This document shows positions 44,562 to 52,123 of a stretch of DNA of 64,000 nt, piece by piece (position 1 is the stretch's first letter; the number at the start of each line of letters is the position of its first letter). The notes beneath the pieces are model-generated. The model searched no databases and was not told the DNA's origin. It worked only from the letters and a program-made list of their open reading frames with translations. The stretch covers positions 620,001 through 684,000 of the forward strand of contig NZ_JBHTMY010000003.1 of the NCBI RefSeq assembly GCF_042679565.1, given 5' to 3'. Source of the DNA: Namhaeicola litoreus. Lineage in GTDB: Bacteria; Bacteroidota; Bacteroidia; Flavobacteriales; Flavobacteriaceae. A program made the translations under genes and the position numbers.

Positions 44562-46430
44562 ATGGGCTCACTTACCGTTAAAGAAATTATTGGTTTAGAA
44601 GCACAGCGTGAATGTTTAGGTCATTTGTTGAAAGATATAGAAATACTTGATCAAATGATTGTGAATGACTTGTTAGAAACAGGCATTACAAGAATTGGGG
44701 CCGAACAAGAAATGTGTTTAACCGATTTGGATTTTCATCCGTCCAAAAAAGCTTTGAAAATTTTAGAAAAACTCGATAGTGATTATTTCACGACTGAGTT
44801 GGCATTATTTAATATGGAATTAAATATTCGCCCCGTTGAACTGCGAAATAAATGTTTTTCAGATTTGGAAGCAAAGTTAAAAACACATTTAGCAAGGGCT
44901 TATGCATCGGCAAAAGCAGAAAATGTAAATGTTATTTTAACTGGAATTTTACCAACAATTAAACAAAAAAATCTCTATTTAGACCATATTACGCCCCTGA
45001 ATAGATATACCACACTTAACAAAATTCTCAAGAAAATAAGAGGGAACGAGTTTAAGCTTCATATTAAAGGTGTTCATCAATTTATTGTTACCCATAGGTC
45101 AATTTTATTTGAAGCTTGCAATACCAGTTTTCAAGTGCATTTGCAACTTGATCCAACAAAAATGATTGATGAGTACAACTGGGCTCAAGCAATTGCCGGA
45201 CCTGTTCTATCTGTGGTTACTAATTCTCCATTATTAATGGGTAGAGAATTGTGGAGTGAGACTAGAATTGCATTATTTCAACAAAGTGTAGATCTTAGAA
45301 ATGCTTCCTATCTTTTAAGAGAGCAAAAGGCGAGGGTTGCTTTTGGGACAAATTGGATTAAAGAATCTATTTTAGAATTATATAGAGATGATATTGCGAG
45401 GTATTCACCCATATTAACTTCTGAAGAATATGAAAACTCTGAAGCTCTCTTTAAATCAGGAAGTATTCCAAAATTAACAGCATTAAATTTGTTCAACGGT
45501 ACATTGTACAAATGGAATAGGCTTTGTTATGGCGTATCAGATGGCAAGCCTCATTTAAGAATTGAAAACCGTTATATTCCGGCAGGACCAACTTTGGTGG
45601 ATGAGGTGGCCAATACTGCTTTTTGGGTAGGTTTGATGAAAGGATTACCAGATAAGTATTGTAATATTTCTTCCAAAATGGATTTTGACGATGCAAGAGG
45701 TAATTTTGTTCGAGCAGCTAGAACAGGATTGCAAACATGTTTTGATTGGTTCGGAAAAACTACAACCGCCTGCGAATTAATATTAGATGAATTATTGCCA
45801 ATTGCAAGACACGGTTTAAGAAAAGAAAAAGTGTCTGAGCAAGATATAAAATATTATTTGGGCATTATTGAGAAGCGGGTCAAAGCCAAAGAAACAGGTA
45901 GCAGTTGGATGATTAAAAATCACCGAGCATTAAGAAAAAAAATGACTCGAGAATCTGCAAATTATGCACTTACTGAAGAAATGTACAAAAATCAAAGCTT
46001 AAATTTACCTATCACAGAATGGCCAAAAATGCAAGTTCATCAGCTGAGGAATGATGATTTTTTAAGGAAAAAAGTCGAACGGTTTATGTCTACAGAGTTA
46101 TTTGTTGTAAATGAAAATAGTTTAGTTGAACTGATTGAGAAAGTGATGAAATGGAAAAAAATAAATCATATACCTGTTGTAAATAAGGAGAATAAATTAG
46201 TGGGGCTGATTACACGAAACAGATTACAAAATTATTCAGCCTTTGATTCAGAACTGCCTATTATGGCAAATGAGATTATGGAAAAAGAATTGTTTACCAT
46301 TTCACCAGAAAAAACAATGGAGGAAGCTGAAAGAATAATGAAAGAAAAAGAAATAGGTTGTCTGCCTGTACTCGATAAGAGTGATTTGGTAGGCATAATT
46401 ACAAGACATGATTTTGAAAAACGATATTAA
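44562..46430 (+). CDS. GCS2-type carboxylate-amine ligase fused to two CBS domains
   Basis: Protein of 622 residues from the ATG at 44562. The TTG at 44547 lies inside the terminator stem and is rejected. The first part (to about 420) matches the GCS2 glutamate-cysteine-ligase fold: metal/ATP region GAEQEMCLTD, with the ELNIRPVELRN and HLQLDPTKMIDEYNW phrases, and RIENRYIPAGPTLVDEVAN. It should join an amino acid to glutamate or a related acid with ATP. Two CBS domains (about 507-622, FMSTELFVVNENSLVELI and EIMEKELFTISPEKTMEEAE) could sense an adenine nucleotide. The downstream gene overlaps it by 23 bases. Substrate unknown. Confidence 0.85.
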   Translation: MGSLTVKEIIGLEAQRECLGHLLKDIEILDQMIVNDLLETGITRIGAEQEMCLTDLDFHPSKKALKILEKLDSDYFTTELALFNMELNIRPVELRNKCFSDLEAKLKTHLARAYASAKAENVNVILTGILPTIKQKNLYLDHITPLNRYTTLNKILKKIRGNEFKLHIKGVHQFIVTHRSILFEACNTSFQVHLQLDPTKMIDEYNWAQAIAGPVLSVVTNSPLLMGRELWSETRIALFQQSVDLRNASYLLREQKARVAFGTNWIKESILELYRDDIARYSPILTSEEYENSEALFKSGSIPKLTALNLFNGTLYKWNRLCYGVSDGKPHLRIENRYIPAGPTLVDEVANTAFWVGLMKGLPDKYCNISSKMDFDDARGNFVRAARTGLQTCFDWFGKTTTACELILDELLPIARHGLRKEKVSEQDIKYYLGIIEKRVKAKETGSSWMIKNHRALRKKMTRESANYALTEEMYKNQSLNLPITEWPKMQVHQLRNDDFLRKKVERFMSTELFVVNENSLVELIEKVMKWKKINHIPVVNKENKLVGLITRNRLQNYSAFDSELPIMANEIMEKELFTISPEKTMEEAERIMKEKEIGCLPVLDKSDLVGIITRHDFEKRY

Positions 46431-47595
46431 AACAAAGAGGCTAATTGAAATAAAAAAAAATAGGGAAAGAATCATTGGAAAGGTTTTGAATAATTTAGAT
46501 GATCAGACCTTTATTTTTTTTGCAGGTATTCATGGGAATGAAAAGGCCGGAGTCTTGGCGGCTAGGCGAGTCTTAACTCAATTGGAAAAACAAAAAGACA
46601 ATGTCCAGGGAAATGTCTATTTTATTTACGGTAACAAAAAGGCTTTAGATCAGGAAGTTAGATATCTTCAAGAAGATTTGAATAGAATTTGGAGTTTGAA
46701 TAGAATTGAAAAAATCAAAGACAACATAGATGAAAATAACCCTGAAGAGTTTGAACAATTTGAGATTTATAAGGCCGTAAAAGATATCATTACAAAACAC
46801 AGGGGGACCAAATACTTTATTGACCTTCATACGACCTCTTCTCCCACACAGCCATTTATTACAATTAGTGATTCTTTGAATAATAGAAAATTTTCCAGTT
46901 GTTTTTCGGTACCTGTTATTTTAGGCTTAGAAGAATATTTAAATGGGCCACTTTTAACTTTTATGAATGAGTATGGCTATATCTCATTGGGTTTTGAAGC
47001 AGGAGAACACTACAGTCAAGAAGCTATAGATAATTGCGAGGCTTTTATATGGCTTTCGCTATATTTTGGACATTGTTTAAAAAAGAAAGAAATAATAGGG
47101 TTTGATGTTTTTGATAAACGCTTAAATAAATCTTCAAAGAACAACGATTTTTTTCAAATCGATTTTCGTTATTCAATTCAAAAAGACGAAAATTTTAAGA
47201 TGATAAATGGTTTTGTAAATTTTGATGAAATCACTAAAGATAAATTGTTAGCATACAGCGATGGAAAGGAGATTAGGGCTGTAAATAAAGGCTTGATATT
47301 TATGCCTTTATATCAAAATTTAGGCGAAGATGGTTTCTTTATCATCCATAAAATATCTAAAAAATGGTTGAAACTATCGGCTTTTCTAAGAAAATATAAT
47401 GCTCATCATTTATTGAGAATTCTCCCAGGTATCCAAAAGCACCCTGACAATCCATTTACACTAGTTGTCAACCCCATGATTGCTACATTTATGGCAAAAG
47501 AAATATTCCACCTATTTGGTTACAGGCAAAGAGTTTTGACTGGAAAAAATTATCACTTTATAAAGCGTGATCGAAAGATCACGCCTTTTCCTTAA
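46408..47595 (+). CDS. Aspartoacylase/succinylglutamate desuccinylase-family zinc hydrolase
   Basis: Zinc-dependent hydrolase of 395 residues. Zinc ligands are H42 and E45 in AGIHGNEKAG and H141 in FIDLHTTSS; an Arg in EDLNRIW (R93) would hold the substrate carboxylate. The family cuts acyl or peptide bonds of acylated amino acids. The ATG at 46408 overlaps the end of the GCS2-CBS gene by 23 bases, so the two are translated together and likely act on related substrates: one joins and one cuts an amide. The 3' end of the frame forms the terminator hairpin at 47565-47584. Confidence 0.85.
   Translation: MILKNDIKTKRLIEIKKNRERIIGKVLNNLDDQTFIFFAGIHGNEKAGVLAARRVLTQLEKQKDNVQGNVYFIYGNKKALDQEVRYLQEDLNRIWSLNRIEKIKDNIDENNPEEFEQFEIYKAVKDIITKHRGTKYFIDLHTTSSPTQPFITISDSLNNRKFSSCFSVPVILGLEEYLNGPLLTFMNEYGYISLGFEAGEHYSQEAIDNCEAFIWLSLYFGHCLKKKEIIGFDVFDKRLNKSSKNNDFFQIDFRYSIQKDENFKMINGFVNFDEITKDKLLAYSDGKEIRAVNKGLIFMPLYQNLGEDGFFIIHKISKKWLKLSAFLRKYNAHHLLRILPGIQKHPDNPFTLVVNPMIATFMAKEIFHLFGYRQRVLTGKNYHFIKRDRKITPFP
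47565..47590. terminator. GAAA-loop terminator overlapping the end of the hydrolase gene
   Basis: An 8-bp perfect stem GCGTGATC (47565-47572) and GATCACGC (47577-47584) with a GAAA tetraloop is inside the last codons of the plus-strand gene, followed by CTTTTCC. On the other strand it follows the porin-like gene. Confidence 0.7.
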
Positions 47596-47607
47596 AATGA
47601 GATCTTG

Positions 47608-48246
47608 TTAAAACTTATAGTATACGCTAAATATAACTTGTTGTGGACTTGTGTCAACCCTTACAGTACTTATATCTGAAGCGTTTGGTCCTGCAGGGTC
47701 ACCTCTAAAGATGGCTTCTGTACCGGATAGTCCTAATTCCCATCTCACATCTGCTCCCAAATTTCCTAATTCTAAGCCCAATCCAACTTGACCGTTTACT
47801 GAAAAATCGTCTGAATCAATTTTTTTGACATTATCAAAAATATCAGTATCAGACAAATCAGTATCAAAAGCATAAGAGAAAGATGGGCCGATAAGGAATC
47901 TTCCCAGACCTAAAAATTTAAATCCTAATAATACTGGTACATCGAACTTGTTCATTTCAAGTCTAGATTTTTTCCCAGCTTCCTTGTAGGTGCTTTCAGT
48001 ATGCGTGTAAAGTAATTCCGGGCGAATATACAGCCAAAGGGGTAAATTTATTTCAGAAAAAACACCCACGTGAAAACCTGTTTCTTCGTTAGATTTAATT
48101 TTGAAGTCGTCCTCAAAACCCGAAAGGTCTTGCAAACTTCCGTTAGAATTATAATTCAAACCACCTTTAAGTCCATACTCAATAAACTGGGCATGAGTAA
48201 TTTGAAAGCATAAAAAAAAGATAATAAGTGTTAATAGATTTTTCAT
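47608..48246 (-). CDS. Outer-membrane beta-barrel protein, PorT-like type
   Basis: Small barrel of 212 residues with signal peptide (NLLTLIIFFLCFQITHAQ). The mature N-terminus, IEYGLKGGLNYNSNGSL, and GFHVGVFSEINLPLWLYIRPELLYTH, LEMNKFDVPVLLGFK and GRFLIGPSFSYAF are the typical strands of the OmpW/PorT-like family of Bacteroidota. The C-terminus ends with an aromatic strand (VIFSVYYKF). Roles in this family are poorly known. It lies 37 bases downstream of the transketolase half and may be co-transcribed with it. Confidence 0.85.
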   Translation of the reverse strand: MKNLLTLIIFFLCFQITHAQFIEYGLKGGLNYNSNGSLQDLSGFEDDFKIKSNEETGFHVGVFSEINLPLWLYIRPELLYTHTESTYKEAGKKSRLEMNKFDVPVLLGFKFLGLGRFLIGPSFSYAFDTDLSDTDIFDNVKKIDSDDFSVNGQVGLGLELGNLGADVRWELGLSGTEAIFRGDPAGPNASDISTVRVDTSPQQVIFSVYYKF

Positions 48247-48283
48247 AGTTGAAAGATTTGTTTGTTGAAAAACAAATTTACAA

Positions 48284-49237
48284 CTATTTTCTTTTTAATA
48301 CTTTTTTTACAGCTTTGAAAATAGCTTTGTCATTTAAGCCATATTTTTCCATTAATTGGGCCGGTGTAGCGCTTTCTCCAAAACTGTCTTGAACAGCAAT
48401 AAATTCTTGAGGAACCGGATTATTCTGAGTTAAAACCCTCGCAACACTTTCTCCGAGTCCACCATAATAATTGTGTTCTTCACAGGTAACTACACATCCT
48501 GTTTTGGCAACAGACTTTAGAATTGCGGCATCATCAAGAGGTTTGATCGTATGTATATTGATAATTTCTACAGAAATTCCTTCTTTCTCCAATTGCTCCG
48601 CAGCTAAAATAGCTTCCCAAACTAAATGTCCGGTAGCCAAAATCGTTACATCTGAACCTTCATTTAAGAGTAAGGCTTTTCCTATTTCAAATTTTTCATT
48701 TTCAGGCATAAAGACAGGAACTGCGGGACGTCCAAATCGGAGATATACAGGACCTTCGTAATCTGCAATAGCAATTGTTGCCGCTTTGGTCTGGTTAAAG
48801 TCACAAGGATTAATGACTACCATGCCCGGTAACATTTTCATTAAACCAATATCTTCTAAAATTTGGTGAGTCGCACCATCTTCGCCTAAAGTTAATCCTG
48901 CATGCGAAGCACATATTTTCACATTCTTACCAGAATATGCGATAGATTGACGAATTTGATCATAAACTCTTCCTGTTGAGAAATTTGCAAAAGTACCAGT
49001 AAAAGGAATTTTTCCTCCTATGGTCAATCCCGCGGCAATACCCATCATATTTGCTTCGGCAATTCCAATTTGAAAAAACCTATCAGGATTCTCTTCAATA
49101 AATTTTTCCATTTTTAAAGAGCCTACTAGATCAGCGCATAGAGCAACTACATTGGGGTTTGTTCTTCCTAGTTCGGCTAAACCGGCACCAAATCCCGATC
49201 TCGTATCTTTTTTTTCTGTAAATGTGAATTTTTTCAT
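48284..49237 (-). CDS. Transketolase C-terminal subunit (split transketolase)
   Basis: Protein of 317 residues corresponding to the pyrimidine-binding and C-terminal domains of transketolase. Recognised by FFQIGIAEANMMGIAAGL with the catalytic Glu that activates thiamine diphosphate, and by ASHAGLTLGEDGATHQILEDIGLM, NPCDFNQTKAA and ILATGHLVWEAILAAEQL. A split enzyme needs an N-terminal partner that binds the diphosphate; no such gene is adjacent here, since the upstream neighbour is maf. Flavobacterial genomes often keep the two halves next to each other, so this arrangement deserves note. Confidence 0.9.
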   Translation of the reverse strand: MKKFTFTEKKDTRSGFGAGLAELGRTNPNVVALCADLVGSLKMEKFIEENPDRFFQIGIAEANMMGIAAGLTIGGKIPFTGTFANFSTGRVYDQIRQSIAYSGKNVKICASHAGLTLGEDGATHQILEDIGLMKMLPGMVVINPCDFNQTKAATIAIADYEGPVYLRFGRPAVPVFMPENEKFEIGKALLLNEGSDVTILATGHLVWEAILAAEQLEKEGISVEIINIHTIKPLDDAAILKSVAKTGCVVTCEEHNYYGGLGESVARVLTQNNPVPQEFIAVQDSFGESATPAQLMEKYGLNDKAIFKAVKKVLKRK

Positions 49238-49290
49238 GGTTTATGCTTTATGCTCAGAATTTTATTTTAGGCTGCAAAAATATAAAAATA

Positions 49291-49875
49291 TTAACCCTCT
49301 GCGGTAAATTCTTCTAAAGATGTGTACAATTTTTCTGTAGGTAAGCCCATAACATTAAAATAGCTTCCCTCAATCTTTGTGACAGCAATTAATCCAATCC
49401 ATTCTTGGATTCCGTAACTGCCAGCTTTATCATAGGGTTTAAATGATTCTAAATAAAATTTGATTTCTTCTTCCTTCAATTCTTTAAAATATACTTTAGT
49501 CATATCATGTTTGATGACTTGTTTTCTATTTGAAGTTAGACAAATTGATGTAATAACTTCATGCATCCTCCCAGATAATGACTTGAGCATTGAAAAGGCT
49601 TCGTGATAGTTTTTAGGTTTTCCAAGTGCAGCATTATCTAGCCAAACTATGGTGTCGGAAGTTATCAAGATTTCATCTTTTTTTAGTTCTTTCAAAAAAG
49701 GTTCTGCTTTTAGGATAGCCAGAAAATTGGTTATTTCTTCTCTTTTTAAGGTAGGCGGAAAAACTTCTTCAACCTCTTTTAATCTTATTTCAAAAGGAAT
49801 TTCTAAGGCTTTAAGAAAATCTTGTCTTCGAGGTGAAGCAGAGGCTAGAATTATTTTATATGGGAAATTTATCAT
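49291..49875 (-). CDS. maf: Maf-family nucleotide pyrophosphatase
   Basis: Nucleoside triphosphate pyrophosphatase of 194 residues that removes non-canonical or modified nucleotides such as methylated UTP/dTTP. Motifs: LASASPRRQDFLKAL at the N-terminus, SDTIVWLDNAALGKP near residues 65-82, and DKAGSYGIQEWIGLIAVTKIEGSYFNVMGLP near the C-terminus. The last text fits the dTTP/UTP branch. It follows the prenyltransferase by one base and closes the smpB-ubiA-maf run. Confidence 0.93.
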   Translation of the reverse strand: MINFPYKIILASASPRRQDFLKALEIPFEIRLKEVEEVFPPTLKREEITNFLAILKAEPFLKELKKDEILITSDTIVWLDNAALGKPKNYHEAFSMLKSLSGRMHEVITSICLTSNRKQVIKHDMTKVYFKELKEEEIKFYLESFKPYDKAGSYGIQEWIGLIAVTKIEGSYFNVMGLPTEKLYTSLEEFTAEG

Positions 49876-49876
49876 T

Positions 49877-50770
49877 TTAAAAAAACAAAATGCTTAGAAT
49901 ACCGATAAACATAATTAATTTTAGTTGTTTGGTGGACTTTGTATAATCTGAGGGTTTATTATTTTTATTAATTGAAATTGCGAAATAGAGCAAAGGGAAT
50001 ATTACGCCTAAAACTAAGTACACTTTTAGATAATTGGATGATATTTTATAGATAAAAATAATAACAAAAATCAAAGTAATACTGGTAAGGAAGACAAGAA
50101 CAGTATTTGTTTTTTGCAAGCCAAGTTTAATTGGTAAACTAGAAGATTTAGAGACAATATCTCCCGGAATATCCTCAGCGTCTTTTGCTATTTCTCTTAA
50201 TAAGGTAAGTAAAAAGGCAAAAATGGCAAGTGCAGTTATTCGATTTTCAGATTCTATTTTTTCGAATTGAAAAGAAGTGTTTTGTATGGGATAAAGTTCA
50301 AATACATTGAAATAATAAATACTTATAAAAAGCAAAAATCCTACAATTAAATTACCTATTAAAAATTTGTATTTCAATACTTTAGAATATGTTATTAAAA
50401 GTAGAAAAGGGATTAAAAAAAAGATAAAATAAAAGGGTCTATTTAACCGATAACTAAAAAGTAAACCCAATAAAAGACCAAAGCAACTCAATAAAACATA
50501 AAATATTTTAGCTTTTTTTACTGAGATTTTATCTCCCACAATCAAAGATTTATTTCTATTGATTTTATCTGTTTCCAAATCACATACATCATTTAGAACA
50601 TAACCAGCGGCCATAATAAAAATGATGGAAAAAGATAATAAAAGATAATTGCCAGTATTCAGGTTTGTTTGAAAGGGTAATTGTTCGAGAATAGAAAATT
50701 TTATCAGTACAAAAATCAAAATCATCATCATGAGGTTTTTGATACGCACTAATTTCAACCAATACTTCAT
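49877..50770 (-). CDS. UbiA-family prenyltransferase
   Basis: Integral-membrane prenyltransferase of 297 residues with about eight to nine helices. Aspartate-rich prenyl-diphosphate motif NDVCDLETDKINR lies near residues 62-74 and the second motif is KDAEDIPGDIVSKSSSLPIKLG. It transfers a polyprenyl group to an aromatic or glycerophosphate acceptor; the closest family annotation is geranylgeranylglycerol-phosphate geranylgeranyltransferase-like, but the acceptor is unknown. The ATG at 50770 follows the smpB stop at once and gives MKYWLKLVRIKN; the in-frame start at 50800 would overlap smpB by 29 bases. Confidence 0.88.
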   Translation of the reverse strand: MKYWLKLVRIKNLMMMILIFVLIKFSILEQLPFQTNLNTGNYLLLSFSIIFIMAAGYVLNDVCDLETDKINRNKSLIVGDKISVKKAKIFYVLLSCFGLLLGLLFSYRLNRPFYFIFFLIPFLLLITYSKVLKYKFLIGNLIVGFLLFISIYYFNVFELYPIQNTSFQFEKIESENRITALAIFAFLLTLLREIAKDAEDIPGDIVSKSSSLPIKLGLQKTNTVLVFLTSITLIFVIIFIYKISSNYLKVYLVLGVIFPLLYFAISINKNNKPSDYTKSTKQLKLIMFIGILSILFF

Positions 50771-50771
50771 T

Positions 50772-51230
50772 TTATTGGTAAATCTTTTTAATTCTCGCAA
50801 GATCTCTTTTGTTGTCTCTGTCTTTAATTGTTTCTCTTTTGTCGTGTAATTTTTTACCTTTTACCAGTGCTATCTGAAGTTTGGCCCAGCCTTTTTCTGT
50901 AATAAAAAGTTTAAGTGGTACAATTGTTAAACCTACATTTTGTACCTCTTTTGCTAATTTTTTTAGCTCCTTTTTCTGTAGCAAAAGTTTTCTTGCACTT
51001 TTAGGTAAATGATTGTAGAAACTGCCTTGCTGATATTCTTCAACATACATGTTAATGACAAAAAGTTCTCCCTTCTCATTAAATTCACAAAAGCTTTCCG
51101 TAATTCTAGCTTTCCCTAATCGTATTGATTTTATTTCTGTTCCACTCAATTGAATACCGGCAATATAAGTGTCTAGAATATCATATTCGAAACGCGCTTT
51201 TTTATTCTGTATGTTGATATTCTTTTGCAT
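50772..51230 (-). CDS. smpB: SsrA-binding protein SmpB
   Basis: RNA-binding protein of 152 residues that, with tmRNA, rescues stalled ribosomes. Blocks: NKKARFEYDILDTYIAGIQLSGTEIKSIRLGKARITESFCEF at the N-terminus, HLPKSARKLLLQKKELKKLAKEV, and the basic C-terminal tail LVKGKKLHDKRETIKDRDNKRDLAR that enters the decoding centre. Length is normal. A -7-like box (51235-51242) lies only five bases before its ATG, suggesting a leaderless or near-leaderless mRNA. It leads the smpB-ubiA-maf run. Confidence 0.96.
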   Translation of the reverse strand: MQKNINIQNKKARFEYDILDTYIAGIQLSGTEIKSIRLGKARITESFCEFNEKGELFVINMYVEEYQQGSFYNHLPKSARKLLLQKKELKKLAKEVQNVGLTIVPLKLFITEKGWAKLQIALVKGKKLHDKRETIKDRDNKRDLARIKKIYQ

Positions 51231-51298
51231 GTTACAAAACTATAAAAATAACCAACAATTAATTATTTAAGTTGATGAATTCGAAAACAGGTGGTATT

Positions 51299-52123
51299 TT
51301 ATTTTTCTAGACTTGATCCACAAGAATAGCAATATTTAGCGTTGTCCTTGTGGTATCCGATTGTGCAGTTGGGGCAAGATTGTGTATTTATATCAATTTT
51401 TTGTCCAGTTTGCTTTGTAAATTCTGCGGTCACAATGCCTGTAGGGATTGCAATAATTCCGTAACCTAAAATCATTACTACACTGGCTAGCATTTGACCT
51501 AGTGCTGTTTGAGGTGCAATATCACCGTACCCCACGGTTGTCAATGTGACTATAGCCCAATAAACACTTTTTGGGATGCTCGTAAAGCCACTTTCATCTC
51601 CTTCAATTAAATACATAAAAGTGCCAATTATTAGACAAATAATAAATACTGCCAGTATAAAAACTAAAATTTTATGACGACTTGCTTTAAGTGCTTTGGC
51701 TAATTTTTCGGATTCTCCAATAAATCGAACCAATTTGAGAATTCTAAATACCCTAAGCAATCTTAAGGCTCGCAGCGCAACTAAGGCATGTGCTCCCCCA
51801 AAAATGATAGAAATATATTTTGGAATTGTTGATAGCAGATCAATGATGCCATAAAAGCTGAAAATGTATTTTGAAGGTTCTTTAACAGAAATAATTCTCG
51901 CAATATACTCTATGGTGAATAAGATGGTGATAATCCACTCTGAAACATTGAAGAAAGTATGATATTTAGCATCGAGTTCTTTGACACTTTCGAGCATGAC
52001 AAGTGCAATACTGAATAAAATGAGCCATAGTAAAATTACATCAAATCGCTTTCCAGCTTTGGTATCAGCTTCATAAATAATTTCGTGTAACCTTTCTTGC
52101 CAATTTTTCTTTTTCTGCGTCAA
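51299..52123 (-). CDS. Voltage-gated-type potassium channel with C-terminal zinc ribbon
   Basis: Ion channel of 274 residues with a KvAP-like six-helix plan. The S4 segment has spaced Arg/Lys residues (R118-R133: RALRLLRVFRILKLVR), and the selectivity filter is TVGYG (196-200). A short cytoplasmic tail ends with a zinc-ribbon-like set of four cysteines (C250, C253, C265, C268), which is unusual for this family. The start is TTG at 52123, and the TGA of the preceding gene overlaps it (TTGA), so translation is coupled. Probably the last gene of the lptD-led operon. Confidence 0.9.
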   Translation of the reverse strand: MTQKKKNWQERLHEIIYEADTKAGKRFDVILLWLILFSIALVMLESVKELDAKYHTFFNVSEWIITILFTIEYIARIISVKEPSKYIFSFYGIIDLLSTIPKYISIIFGGAHALVALRALRLLRVFRILKLVRFIGESEKLAKALKASRHKILVFILAVFIICLIIGTFMYLIEGDESGFTSIPKSVYWAIVTLTTVGYGDIAPQTALGQMLASVVMILGYGIIAIPTGIVTAEFTKQTGQKIDINTQSCPNCTIGYHKDNAKYCYSCGSSLEK

